Part shown: positions 1 through 11,432 of the stretch, in pieces
Numbering within the stretch: the stretch's first letter is position 1
How the letters are laid out: every line of letters starts with the position of its first letter
Origin: Rotaria sp. Silwood1
Taxonomy: Eukaryota; Rotifera; Eurotatoria; Philodinida; Philodinidae
Length of the DNA stretch: 64,000 bases
Assembly (NCBI GenBank): GCA_905250075.1
Contig: CAJNOP010000126.1
Span: 437,316 to 501,315 of the forward strand
Direction of reading: 5' to 3'
The notes under the pieces: generated by a model
The model's input: the letters and a program-made list of their open reading frames with translations, nothing else
Database searches by the model: none
What the model was told of the DNA's origin: nothing
Position numbers and translations under genes: made by a program

Positions 1-1
1 T

Positions 2-1924
2 TTATGTGCTTCATGGAATTGGCACATTGTTAATAATCAAAATACGTGTTTGTTATATAGTGATATTGGAAATAATGTTTATTTAAGTGGACATGTTAGT
101 GGCGTACGTGGACAATGGACATATAATAAAACTGGTCCATTAGTATTAGATCGTCCAGGAAAAATGTCTGCAAATGGTCAATATGTATTATGGCCATTTC
201 TATCATCTGATCAAACAATGACAGCAACTATTGATAATGATATTACTAATATATTAAGTAATTTTTCAATCAATGGTGGATGGTTTGAACAAACAGAAAT
301 AAAAGGATCTGCTGCTTATGGTGCCGTTTCTATTTCAACAAGATTAAAACCTGGTGAGAAAAAGACTTTATCAATATTATTTGCTTGGTATTTTCCACAT
401 CATTATTGGTTAGATTTACCATTAGATAATTATTATTCATTATTATTTAATAATGTAACAACTGTTGGACAAACAATTGGAATAGATAAAAATGATGATA
501 ATCAATTGAAAGTAATTATAAAAGATATCTTAATATTACATAATCTTTATTTTAATTCAAGTTTACCAGATTATCTAGTTGATTCATTAATAAATAGTGC
601 TTCTCATATGCGTAGTGCAATGTATTTTTCTAATGGTGATTGGCGACAATGGGAAGCATATGATTGTAATGATGTTGATAGTGTACATAATGATCATCAA
701 CGTCATTTACCATATATTTTATATTTTCCTGAAACAGAAAAAATGAAAATGTATACATGGGCTAAATATCAACAAACTGATGGAATGATACAAGAAACAT
801 TTGCAACTGGTTGTATGGGTGATACGCCCTCTTATAATCAACCTGGTGGAAGAAATATGGGAGATGTAACAACAATATTTATATTAGAAACATTAGAATT
901 ATATCGTTGGACAAATGATTTTTCTTTTTTAAAAGATATGTATCCACATGTTGTAGCAGGTATACAATGGCAATTAAGTGTATCATCTCAATTAGGTTTA
1001 CCAGAACATTTAGAATGTACATATGATATACCATATATGAGTCAATATCCAACAACAACATTTAATTCATTCATGCATTTAGCTGCATTACGCGCATGTA
1101 TGGAATTAACATTGATTATGAATGATACTAATACATATAATAAATGTTATGAATCGTACTTTATTGCTATTAAACAAATTAATCAATTATTATGGTATAA
1201 TGATAGTATAGATACAGGTTATTTTTTAGCTTATACAGGTGGACAAGGTGAAAGAGCAATATTTACTGATGCATTATATGGCCAAGTATTAGCATTTACA
1301 TATGGATTAGGTCCTTTATATAATATATCAAAAATGAAAAAACATTTAGAAAGTGAAGTACGATTAGCAGATACACCATATGGATTAAGAATGTTAACTG
1401 GGCGAGAACCATTAACAAATCCACAAGATAATTCTATATGGATGGGTGCATCACAAGATTGGTCTGTATTAAATTTATGGTTTAATATGGATTTCAATAG
1501 TGCATTAATACAATCTGAAAAAGGTTTAAATCATGTAAGACAAACATTAAATGATCAATGGAATACACATGGTTTATATGCAGGTGATGGATATGGTATT
1601 GGAGGAAAACCATGGGTTACATCACATTATGGTTTTCATATGGTCTTATGGCATTTACCATTTGCAATTACAGGTCAATATACTGATTTATCGAAAGGTA
1701 TATTATTATTTTCACCTAAATTACGATCACCATTTATTTTGCCTGTACTTATACCAAATACTCTTGGATCAATAAGTTCAACTCCACTATTAAATGGACA
1801 AACATCGTACACATTTGCATTAGCAATTGGAAATTTATCTTTGAATATACTTGCTATTAATAATGTGAAGTATCCAGGAAGTATTCATCTAACAGCTGGA
1901 CAATCGGTACAATGGATTGGATGA
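2..1924 (+). CDS. GH116-like glycoside hydrolase (GBA2-type), 5' end cut by the window
   Basis: The frame is open from base 2 to a TGA at 1922-1924, giving 640 visible residues with no start codon in view, so the N-terminus lies upstream. The order of blocks fits GH116/DUF608 enzymes, which remove glucose or related sugars from glycolipids or glycosides: an N-terminal beta-rich part ending in a [14 protein letters not shown] segment near 385-420, then an alpha-toroid catalytic part. A LECTYDIP stretch (Asp codon 1025-1027) matches the ADQTYDGW motif of human GBA2, whose Asp is the acid/base. The nucleophile Glu is less clear; WEAYDC (Glu codon 653-655) is the best candidate. [10 protein letters not shown] near 1440-1465 resembles the EVWVGVVY block of GBA2. 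The 1.9 kb has no intron, unlike every other long gene here. Family level is fairly sure; substrate unknown. Divergence from GBA2 is large, so it may come from microbes. Confidence 0.75.
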   Translation, partial: LCASWNWHIVNNQNTCLLYSDIGNNVYLSGHVSGVRGQWTYNKTGPLVLDRPGKMSANGQYVLWPFLSSDQTMTATIDNDITNILSNFSINGGWFEQTEIKGSAAYGAVSISTRLKPGEKKTLSILFAWYFPHHYWLDLPLDNYYSLLFNNVTTVGQTIGIDKNDDNQLKVIIKDILILHNLYFNSSLPDYLVDSLINSASHMRSAMYFSNGDWRQWEAYDCNDVDSVHNDHQRHLPYILYFPETEKMKMYTWAKYQQTDGMIQETFATGCMGDTPSYNQPGGRNMGDVTTIFILETLELYRWTNDFSFLKDMYPHVVAGIQWQLSVSSQLGLPEHLECTYDIPYMSQYPTTTFNSFMHLAALRACMELTLIMNDTNTYNKCYESYFIAIKQINQLLWYNDSIDTGYFLAYTGGQGERAIFTDALYGQVLAFTYGLGPLYNISKMKKHLESEVRLADTPYGLRMLTGREPLTNPQDNSIWMGASQDWSVLNLWFNMDFNSALIQSEKGLNHVRQTLNDQWNTHGLYAGDGYGIGGKPWVTSHYGFHMVLWHLPFAITGQYTDLSKGILLFSPKLRSPFILPVLIPNTLGSISSTPLLNGQTSYTFALAIGNLSLNILAINNVKYPGSIHLTAGQSVQWIG

Positions 1925-3999
1925 TTGATCAATTGTAATTAACATTAATTAGAACTATAACGAAACAAAACTTTTTTTTTTGTTTTTGTTTTACTTTCCA
2001 TTCTTGAGTAATTTTTTAACGAAGTAGTAAACAGTATGTGTGTTTTCTTAATTTTGATTATAAAAATCATGATCAGTATTGAAAATATTGAATTCAAACG
2101 GATATAGTTAGTAAACAATTATCTTCAAATCTTGAATGTTTTCTTAAATATTCTCGACAAAAGAAAAATTTTTTATTTCTTTGACTAAATTTCTTACAGA
2201 TCAATCTCGATTAAGATAGAAATCAAAACTGATTTAAATCGATTTTGATTATAAAAATATTAATATTAACTATTTCTTTAACCCTACTTATATAATTTCA
2301 AAAAATGCAAATTTTGTTCTCTTAGTTTAAAAAAGACGTTTTTTTTCTTTGTTTTTTGAAATTCAATGCATTAATAAAACCTTTTCTTGTTATTACTACA
2401 AAAGCAAAAAAGTAGGTGGCTTTTGAATAATCATTTTGTATGAAGAACTATAATTCAAATTGGTTCATTCAACAGAAAGTTTATTACATAATGCGACAAA
2501 AATGCAAGATCAAAAGGAGATTAAAATAAAACTATAACAATATTTGTGTTTCTTTGATAAATGAGTTCATGCATACTAAATTTAACTTCACAAAGAAATG
2601 CAAAGTTTTCATCAAAAATACAAACTTTAATCAGAGAGAAAGTATTTAATTTTCTATTATTGCTAAGTAGAAAACAGCACTCTATAAAATAATACTATAA
2701 ATTTTTCTTTACATATAAAATAATCATAGGTTTTCTTTTATAGAATACAAAACGTATATAAAATTAGAAGAAAAATGTTGCAAATAATAATGCTAGAATT
2801 GATCTAAGATGGCTAAGGCGATTTATAGAAATGGAAAAATCTTGACTAATCGAAATCATGAATAAAAAATTATTAATATCATTATAATTTTATAATAAGA
2901 AAATGGAAATTACTGTCTAAAAGAATTTGCAAAAAAGCTTTTCAATGTCTTCAATACGAAGATAAAGAATAATTAAATAGATCTTATTCCCAAACAAACA
3001 AAAAAATATATTGTTCTATTCTCTTATTAAAAAAAAAATTATGATGATCAATAAAATGCATTCGGTTCTCCATGATATCATCGAAATAATAACGTAGCCA
3101 AACAGCTTCTTTTCTTTTGTTTTGTTAATTTTTGTAAAGAAAAAATATAGAATGTGATTAGCTATTGTTTACAATCGCAGAAGTTTCTTTTTTCTATTTT
3201 TCTGCTTTTTTTTCAATTTGATAATCTTTTCTCAATTGAATAACTTAAAAAATTTCTTAAATATTCGAATTCAATTTTGTTCTTTTCTTTTCTTCTACTT
3301 GTTAGTAACTATGAATATGACTATAATAGAATGTTCGAGTATTTGCGTGTATTTACTAATCAATCATATGAAAAAAAAGCATCTAATGAAAATGATATTA
3401 GTGAAACTAGAATAAAATGTAGTGTATAGATCTACTAATGTTTTATTCGACCAATAGTATAATCAAAATGACCTCATAGGTTATGATCAGTAAAACAGAA
3501 AGGCACAATGCAAAATAGATGTTAAGTAAAACATCATCGGAAATGAAAGCATTAGAAAATTGTCGTGACATATCTTTATTTGTTTTTATTTGATACTATC
3601 ATCAAAACGAATAAAAGCTAGACAAAAGCAGAATGCCATTCTCGTTCCATTTATTTCTTTCTTCTGCATGAATAATCAATTTCTATTGTTTTTCAATAAG
3701 ATATCACTTTTTCATGAAGTATAGCGTCAAATATATATATACAAATATATATATATAGAAATCTCTATTTTCAAAAGGCGAAAATCTTGCTATGATTTGC
3801 TTTATATATATATATATATATATAACTAATCGAAACGATGGAAAAGAAGTAATTGAATACTAATTGTGTGACGCATATCGTAATGAGACCACAATATACT
3901 TTATTCTTTTTCACACACACGCACACATATAAAGAGTGAGAACGAACGAATACAACATGCAACATGAGAGAAAAAAAAAGAAAGTAATATTTGCACGGC
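1925..3999. other. AT-rich intergenic spacer between convergent genes
   Basis: No coding signal or RNA gene was found. The stretch holds the 3' flanks of the two convergent neighbours, many homopolymer A and T runs, and an AT dinucleotide tract around 3730-3823 listed separately. Short open frames such as 3218-3415 are low-complexity and lack splice or homology support. Confidence 0.6.
3728..3824. repeat. AT microsatellite cluster
   Basis: Three runs of alternating T and A lie at about 3732-3740, 3747-3756 and 3804-3824, close to the 3' end of the Ser/Thr-rich gene. They are simple-sequence tracts with no sign of function beyond AT richness. Confidence 0.8.
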
Positions 4000-4548
4000 T
4001 CACTGGGGAACAGCTCCATGTTCGAGTAATACTTCGTGTCCATCGTTTGTAACATGTGCTGCTGCATTTGGATCATCAGCCAATTTAATTAAATCGACAA
4101 TTTCACCTTTTTCATAGGGTATTTCCAAAAAACTATCACTCTGTTTTAATGATGGTGATCGAGCAGGCGACGTTTCTTTACCAAAAATACTTGGAGAAGA
4201 AGTATGAATCGATGGAGTTTCTTCAGCATCCGGTGTCGATAATTGGTGTGCTACATGATTGGAGAAATCAGCTATGGGTGTACTTAAAATGATTGACGAA
4301 GGATCAGCATCAATTGAAAAACGTTTGGCAATCGGATGTACAGGATGATGACGATCGACACTTGATTGAGTGGAAAGAATTTTTGTTAATTTTTTTGTTG
4401 CTGTTGCACTTGAAGAAGAAATAGCAGTAGTCGGAGGTACTGAAGCAGTCGGGGAAGTACGAGAATCACTTGTATCACTGGTCGACTTGTCATCAGGAAT
4501 GATTAATGTTGGTGCTGTAGAGGAAGAGGAAGAGGAAGAAGACGCCAT
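4000..4548 (-). CDS. Ser/Thr/Pro-rich protein of unknown function, 182 aa
   Basis: This single-exon frame runs from ATG at 4548 to TGA at 4000-4002. I do not recognise the family. Residues 2-10 are a run of Ser, residues 1-60 are rich in Ser, Thr and Pro, and several SP/TP pairs follow (for example STPIADF, LSTPDAEETPS, ARSPS), so most of the chain should be disordered and open to proline-directed phosphorylation. The last 40 residues differ: they are acidic-amphipathic and contain YEKGEIVDLIKLADDP and HVTNDGHEVLLEHGAVPQ, which could be a short folded or binding segment. A pyrimidine-rich stretch ending in TATAG lies 13 nt before the ATG, which suggests a 5' UTR intron or a trans-splice site. 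Codon-level regularity makes a real gene likely; the function is open. Confidence 0.65.
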   Translation of the reverse strand: MASSSSSSSSTAPTLIIPDDKSTSDTSDSRTSPTASVPPTTAISSSSATATKKLTKILSTQSSVDRHHPVHPIAKRFSIDADPSSIILSTPIADFSNHVAHQLSTPDAEETPSIHTSSPSIFGKETSPARSPSLKQSDSFLEIPYEKGEIVDLIKLADDPNAAAHVTNDGHEVLLEHGAVPQ

Positions 4549-6731
4549 CTAAATTATTCGTCTATAAAACAAAACAACATAACTTAATCGATTTTTTTAA
4601 TGAAAAGAAAGAGTGCTTTCATTTTGTATTAACTCTTTTGATAGCTCCACTTGAATCAATTGATGACTAAGGAACAACAAAAACACGAAATCTCTTATTC
4701 AAGTTCTTTCTTCTCATTTCTATTCATGCGAACCGAAATGAAATTGTACTTTAATATACTAAAAATATGTTTCAGAACGAAAAAATAAAATAAATAATAC
4801 AAACTACTATTGCATGAATGCAACAATCCTATGATACAATTTACCTCGATATTGCCAGTTTTGAAATGTTTTTTTTGACGTAAATATTAGTGAGCAAGTA
4901 GACGAGAAAAAAAAGCCGTCAGATGAGGGACAACAAAAACGACAACGTCACTTTTCTCCATAACTGACGTATGCGCATGTTGTATGGAGAACACAAAGGA
5001 GAAATGATAGACACAGAGAGAAAGAGAGAGAAAGAGGCGGGGATCGATGACGACAACAAGCATAGTAGAAGAGAATGAATGCAAAGGAAAAGAGATGAAA
5101 GGGAAAAAAAACGCTTGAGTAAAAAAAAAAAAAATAATACAATAATGATGATGAGAACACATTCATAGGACCGACGACGAGAATCGTTGTTCTCTCCGAG
5201 ACTCTCTTTCTCTATTCTATTCGCTTTTAAAAAGACGAGAATAACAGTTTAGAGAGGAAAATACGCAATTGGAAGAAGTAAAAAGCATTTCGAGAAATAA
5301 TAGAAGAAGAAAAAAACGAGATGTACGCGTGTGATCTGGATGCATTTGTTTATGATCGTTATTCATTGACGAAGCAGAATATTTTTAGTTTTTTGAATGA
5401 TTAGAAATGACATTTTAGAAAAGATTTAGATAAACTTTGAATGGTACTAAATCGAACATTAATGTGTTCTAAGAACGGAAGACAGATTCTTTTTTTTTCT
5501 TCATCTTAATTGCTCATCATAAGAAAAAGAAAATGTCATGTAATAACTTCAGAAAACGAGGGAAAAAAAAGCAAAAAAACTAGTTGATTGATTTACATTT
5601 TCTAAATGGAAGACGAATGCCGACAACTATGAAGAGAACAGAGAGATGTTCATCGAATTAGCGCGTAAGACATGAAAAGAACAGAAAATAGAAAAACTGT
5701 AATATAGTAAAAAAAAACGTGCATTATTATCCAACTTTATTTTTTCTTATATATAAACCAGCGATCACTGAAAATGACAGAGAAGCTTAAGCTTTCTCAC
5801 CTGTTTAGTCTGTTCATAATTTACATAAATTAGTTTGATGAACTAAAGAAATATCCTATTATAACAATCCCTTTCTGTAGCAATATAGCTGGATTAATGT
5901 TAATTTATTTCCGAATAAATATATCAAGGCTATTTTGCAAGAAAGAAAAGCATCCTTTTATACAGCACACAAACGTATACATGCACGCAAGCAAAAAAAT
6001 GAAGAAAAAAAAACAAAGAGAGAGAGAGAGAAAGAGACAAACAGCAAATAAGACACAGTAAAACAAGGTTGACTTGAGTATACTGTCATATTTGATAATT
6101 GGCTAACATTACATTAAAAGAGATGGTATTATATATTTGTTTTTTAACTGTAGTAATACATGAAAAAAAAACAACCTAGAACAACTAAACATGCGAGTTT
6201 CAATGATTTCCACGAACGAAGAAAAGAAACAACCTAAATGCGATCAACACACTGAGATAGATAATTTATCGAAAAGAAAAATGAAACAGGTGAAAAAACA
6301 ACCGTACACATCAACACCTACGAGTACGCATATACAATGTTAGAAATACATTTTGTTTGGCTGTTCTCTAAGAGTTATGAATAAGTTCTAATCAAAAATG
6401 TGTCATAGTTTTGTAAACTTGAGTGTGAATGATTAATTTTTCTAATTGTCATCAACAGATACTTGTGTTTTTATTGATAATTAATACAGACAGCTTTGTG
6501 ATGAAACTATCCTTCCACGGTTGAAATATTGTTTTTTTCGATGATTCATCTTTATATAGGATTGGATAGTTTAATGAACCGTTAGAAATGATCAATGATG
6601 TACATGACTGAGCAAAGCAGAGGTTTTGCCAAACAACAAAAAGAAATGTAAAAGAAAAATGGCGTTTTAAAACAGCTGAAATATGAAATTGATCTTTTTC
6701 ATATTTTATCAATAATATATAGTTATAGATA
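4549..6731. promoter_or_regulatory. 2.2 kb divergent intergenic region
   Basis: The region separates the starts of the Ser/Thr-rich gene (-) and the ZSWIM2-like gene (+), so it should hold both promoters. Visible content is polypurine: GA-rich runs at about 5016-5035 and 6017-6035 and many short A tracts. No protein family was recognised on either strand. The pyrimidine-rich antisense frame at 4887-5166 reflects the low-complexity base composition. Confidence 0.45.
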
Positions 6732-9700
6732 ATGTCTCGTAGTTTGCCTTATCGTCTTGAATGTCCTGAAAAATATCTACAAGTTCAAGATGATGCACTT
6801 AATTCAACATTTTTTATTCTAAGACAAACTGGTCCAACAGCTTTTGTTATTAAAGAAGATGATGAACGAATGTTTAAAGTATTGATAATAAATAAAATTT
6901 TGATTACATAGACATGTCATATAAATTAGGTATTTTTGGGTGATCAACATCAATGTACTTGTAATGCATTTCAACGAGACCGAGATTTATGCAAACATCT
7001 TTGTTGGCTTCTATTAAAACGATTTCGTGTACCAAGAACTAATCCTAGTAATTAATAATGATATTGACAAGATATTTTTTCTATACATATATACATAAAT
7101 ATATTTAGTACTTTGGCAAAAAGGTCTTGTTGAACGAGAAATAAATGAACTTCTACGTGGTTTAGCACGAGAAGATGAACGGAACAAAACAAATCATAAT
7201 CATAGACCAAAAGTAAAAAAAAAATTAAATTTTTATACATTGTTTTAATTAGAAAATTTTCATACAAGTTTTTTTCCGATCTTTTGACAATATCCTAATG
7301 ATTATTTAATTATAAAGAAAGATTTAGATTGTCTTTACAATTTTCTCGTATGGTATACTATAGAAAAGAATTGAAACAAACACTAAACTTTGATACTCAT
7401 TCATATAATCTAACAATTTCTAATCATAAAGAATTATTCGATTCGGTATGTTTTTCGCTAATGTAAAATTAGAATGGTGAAATATGTTTTTAAACATACT
7501 GTCATTTTATATTTGATATTAATTAATGAATTCATTCAAATGAAATAAAAATTAATTTTTTTTTATGTAACAATAAAAAAAAGGATAGTGTAAAATATTC
7601 TTGAGATTCTTCATAGATCATTTGCATCTAATCTTTGCATAATCGATCAATCAAAACTATGTACTTGTCATGAATGAAAACATTTTCTAAAGATGATGAA
7701 AAGAAAGAAATTAGAAATTTTTACATTTCAGAATGATAATGGAAATGACGGTGATGGTGATGGTGAAGTTGAACAACGACCAATCAATGAAAATGATGTA
7801 TGTCCTATATGTCAAGAAGAATTTTTAATTAAAAAATTACCAATTACTTATTGCAGGTTTGATCAAATTTTTCAAAACTATAAATTAGAAATTAATTCAA
7901 TATTTGATATCTTGTTTTTTAGACATGGTTGTGGTAATAATGTTCATGTTAAATGTATGAAAGTATGGCTTGATCATCAAGTATCAACTGGTGAAAAAAC
8001 AGTTAAATGTCCATTATGTCGAGAAACATTTGGTACACCTGAACAACTTAAACAAGAATTTCGGTATAAGAATTCTCGTTCAATTTCTGTTGTTCAAAAA
8101 AGAAAAAAAAAAGAATTAATATTTTCTATTTTTCAGTACAAGTGGTGCTCAACAAGCTGAAAAATCATCTATTCATTTAAGTTATTCATGTCATCGTTGT
8201 CGTGCTTGTCCAATTACAGGCAAATGTTATAAATGTACAACATGTCATGATTATTTTCTTTGCCAAACATGTTTTAATTTAAATATACATAATGAACATA
8301 ATTTTGATTATCGAGAAGTAAAAAACAATAGGATTTTTTCTTTAAAAATTATCTTAATTTAATAATTAAATGAATTTTATTTTATTTTAGAAATCATTTC
8401 AACGTTGGAAATTAGCAACACGAGAACATTTAAATGCATTACCTAATGCACTTCATCAAATGTTAGCAAATAGAGAAATAACAGAAAATGATTATGATAT
8501 TCTTCTTCAACTTGATAAGTAATTAACATATTAAAATATTTGTTTTTATTTTTATCTATGTTTTTTTTTCTGGTAATCAAGTGCTCAAAATGCAGCTATT
8601 ATGGGTATACCAGAAAATGTTGTTAAATCAATGCCAACTGAACGTGTACATGAACGAAGTCGTTTATTACAACATGGTGAACAATGTCGTTTATGTTTAC
8701 GGTCTTATCAAATTGGTGAACGTGTTCGACGTTTACCATGTCGACATAAATTTCATATTGATTGTATTGGTAATTTAAAAAGAAATAAACAAATATTATT
8801 TTCTATTTATTTGTTATTTTTTTTTTACTATGTAGATGGATGGCTTTTACATAGTCATCCAACATGTCCAATTGATGGTCAACTTGTATGGAGTGCTGAA
8901 ATGGATAATGAACAAAGAGAAGCAAAACGGTAATGTTTAAAAAGGAAACAGAAATTTTTCTTTTTCAGTCAATATGAAATTTTAATTTATTAAAGATGAA
9001 ATTTTCTTCTTGCCGATAATGTCTATCAAGAATCTCAAAAAAAAACATTTTTTGTAACTGAAAGAATTCTCTATTACGGTTAGTAGACCGAAGACCCCAG
9101 TAAAACTGCTAGAAAAAAAGATTTTCGGAAAATCAAGATACTTCAAAATCGAAGAAAGATTTTGTTTGATAGAGCAAATAATTCTGAGCAAAATAAGACA
9201 GTTCCAATCGTTTCATAATCCTTCTTCATTGAATTTTCTTACGCGTGACATTTTGGAGTCTTCTGTAAATAGAATGCATTTCAACCAAGGGAGGCCGTGC
9301 AGAGGTCGAAGGCGTCTTATCTTGTTCAGAATCATTTGCTCTATCAAATAAAATCTTCAAATACAAACTAGAAAGCTGATTTTGATGGGATCTTGATTTT
9401 TCACAGGTCTTCATTCGAATAGTTTTCTTAAAATTTTCAAAAGTACTAATCTTGCTTGTTTTTCAAGGTTCTTGTTAGTTATTACTATCGAGAAGAATAT
9501 TCGAATAAACAATTGCTTTAAACTTTTGTTTTTATCACTCTAGTTCTGCTCCTGTTGCTACTCGACACTCAACAAAACATGTATCTACTTCTGGTTCATC
9601 TTTACTGTCAGTTGATATGGGTTTATCTATTACTCCTTATCAAGTACGGCCATTTAATGCACCAACAACGACTGATCTAAATCAACGATTTCGACGTCTT

Positions 9701-9961
9701 CATATGCGTGCACCACTTCGTCCATTAATAGCGGCAACAACGAATGAATTTCCATCATCTCTTGAAATAAATGCCTATAGTTTAGGAAATCGACAATTAT
9801 CAACAAATGATGTTGAACGACGAGAGTCATTATTATCATCACCTTCATTAGTACGAGAAGAAATTCGACGAGTAAATATTGAATTTAATCAAGATTTTAC
9901 ATTACCACCAACTATCATTGGTCGTCGATTACTTGAACGTAGACGTTCAAATGCTAAATAA
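6732..9961 (+). CDS. ZSWIM2: ZSWIM2-like E3 ubiquitin ligase, 10 exons, 547 aa
   Basis: Exons: 6732-6878, 6930-7047, 7109-7212, 7732-7856, 7923-8063, 8137-8317, 8391-8518, 8582-8769, 8836-8929, 9544-9961; all borders are GT-AG and phases agree. The encoded domains follow ZSWIM2 (MEX) order. A SWIM zinc finger (CTC, ten residues, CKH) lies in exon 2. A first RING (CPICQEEF to CPLCRETFG) spans exons 4-5. A ZZ finger (CHRC, CYKCTTCHDYFLCQTC) is in exon 6. A second RING-H2 (CRLCLRSY, CRHKFHIDCI, CPIDGQ) spans exons 8-9. In mammals the protein is a self-ubiquitinating ligase linked to apoptosis in testis; the substrates here are unknown. Human ZSWIM2 has 633 aa, so the length fits. The C-terminal exon (about 139 aa) is Arg/Ser-rich and not conserved to my eye. 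Intron 3 (519 bp) and intron 9 (614 bp) are unusually long and hold extra sequence. Confidence 0.92.
7321..7446 (+). pseudogene. Coding-like fragment inside intron 3 of the ZSWIM2-like gene
   Basis: The frame beginning AGA TTT AGA TTG at 7321 is open for about 42 codons, starts after an AG and ends at a good GTATG donor at 7447. It has coding-like composition (FRLSLQFSRMVYYRKELK, then SNHKELFDS). A second readable stretch (ILEILHRSFASNLCIIDQSK) follows at about 7592-7670, interrupted by stops. Neither joins exon 3 or exon 4 in phase, and the ZSWIM2 frame is complete without them. It may be a decayed exon or a fragment of another gene that landed in the intron. Confidence 0.35.
9128..9402. mobile_element. 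MITE-like palindrome in intron 9 of the ZSWIM2-like gene
   Basis: A left arm at about 9128-9206 is nearly the reverse complement of a right arm at about 9311-9402. For example, the segment at 9159-9203 (TTTGATAGAGCAAATAATTC) answers the segment at 9311-9355 (GAATCATTTGCTCTATCAAA) with few mismatches, and GAAAATCAAGAT at 9128 answers ATCTTGATTTTTC at 9390. The central loop is about 100 bp. No transposase is present and target duplications were not resolved. Confidence 0.7.
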
Positions 9962-10413
9962 TATATTTGCTCACATTTTGAGTTCATTGTATACGACATA
10001 TATTTTTTGTTTTTCTGTTTTTTCTTTTTTGGTTATATTTTTCTTTTTCTTCTTTGGAATATTTCACATTTGTATTTGAGAAAAATATAAATTACTGATA
10101 AAGATCAGACGAATCGATCGAAATCTCACAAAAGAAAAATCTATCAAAACATTTATTTAATTCGATTTCAAGAGAACATATAAGCCTGTATTAAAATATT
10201 AAATTTAATAGAAATGCTTCAAATAAACTAAATGCCAATGATTAAAACAAATTATTTGATTTTCGTGATTCTTTTCTTGTTTCTATTCATATATTAAAAA
10301 ACAGAAAAAAAAAAGTCATTTCTCTCCTTGTGAACTTTCAATGAAGACAAAAAAGAAAAAATAATAATAATTCTTGATGATCATATGATTTTTATTTGTA
10401 AAAACTTTTTTTT
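9962..10413. other. Convergent 3' spacer
   Basis: This 452-bp stretch lies between the stop codons of the ZSWIM2-like gene and the secreted-protein gene. It is T- and A-rich, as expected for two 3' UTRs, and nothing else is visible. Confidence 0.6.
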
Positions 10414-10977
10414 TCAATCACTCGATGGTTGTATTTGTAAATAACCTGTTTGAACATGTTCATTACATTTTGCACGTGCTTCATCAGCTGTTTTTGAATC
10501 ACTACCAACTTGTCGACCAATTTCATTATTTGTTAAATCCATAACACGTTCATTATATGGTCCTGTTGTATTATTATCTTCATGAAGATCGGCAACTTTT
10601 TTGGCTTGATCACGACCAATACTAATTGTCATTAAAGCATTCCAATAACAATGACGAAAAGCATCACCAATACCATTATGTAATGTTTCTGGTGGATAAC
10701 TGTTTCGAGCTTCAGCACCAGCATTATCAGCATCAGTTTTAGCTTTAGCACAATCAAATGGACCAACAAGAAATATACATTTGATACCTTCTGTTAGTGT
10801 TGACCTAATCATAATTATTATAAAATGTTAGAGAAAACAAAACAAAAAGAAAAACGAAGAAGTAAACAATGAATTTTACCCTCGTGGTTCACCCCATGAT
10901 TTATCTATGACTGTTGCTGATGGTGCAGCTTGAATACAAGTAATAATAGCAAGAACGGCGAAGATAAGAAATTGCAT
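10414..10977 (-). CDS. Secreted small protein with DUF6973-like motifs, 162 aa
   Basis: Two exons (10977-10880 and 10804-10414) join in phase across a 75-bp GT-AG intron. Residues 1-18 (MQFLIFAVLAIITCIQAA) are a classic signal peptide, so the product is probably secreted. The mature part has Cys in IKCIFLVGPFDCAKAK, then HNGIGDAFRHCYWNALM, then AKKVADLHED and MDLTNNEIGRQVGS. This spacing (HN-GDAFRHxxW, then a D-x-x-NN-x-GR block) is how I know the DUF6973-type domain of bacteria and a few eukaryotes; the conserved His, Asp and Asn residues suggest a metal or catalytic site, but no activity can be claimed. The short intron and signal peptide show that the gene is fully eukaryotic in form. Fairly sure of the motif set, less of the family name. 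Confidence 0.7.
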
Positions 10978-11432
10978 GGATATTTTTTTTCTTTTAAAAT
11001 TCGATGGTTTTGAAAAAAAAAGTGTAAAAAAACTAAACTTTTCGAACGTTTTTATATCAATCATTTTTGTTATTTATCCTATTGTTGTAAATTGATATGC
11101 TTTCAAAATCCATATTTCATTAAAATATTAAAGGATTTAAAATAAGCATTCAAAAAAACAATATTGAAACTTGATAATATATATATAAATTAATTTAGTT
11201 TAATATATTCTTTTCTTTTTTACATAAAAGATTAAGGAGTATACGACAGAAAAAAAAACAAAAAAACAAAAATTAATTGCAATCGAACAACAAAGATTTA
11301 TTTTCTTGAAATCAAAAGAACTTAGTAATATATAGCTACATAGTAGCTACACATTTATTCGTTGATAAATAATTTTATACATAGAAAAAAAAAAGAAAAC
11401 AAAACGAATAGTTAGAAAGAATTGTTCATAAA
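10978..11432. other. Spacer upstream of the secreted-protein gene
   Basis: This 455-bp AT-rich stretch holds the 3' flank of the virilizer gene and the presumed promoter of the secreted-protein gene, both on the minus strand. No further feature is visible. Confidence 0.5.

Noticed and set aside
4887..5166. Two overlapping minus-strand frames rich in Phe and Ser
   Set aside because: They read a polypurine/polypyrimidine stretch; two frames are open at once, which is low complexity rather than coding.
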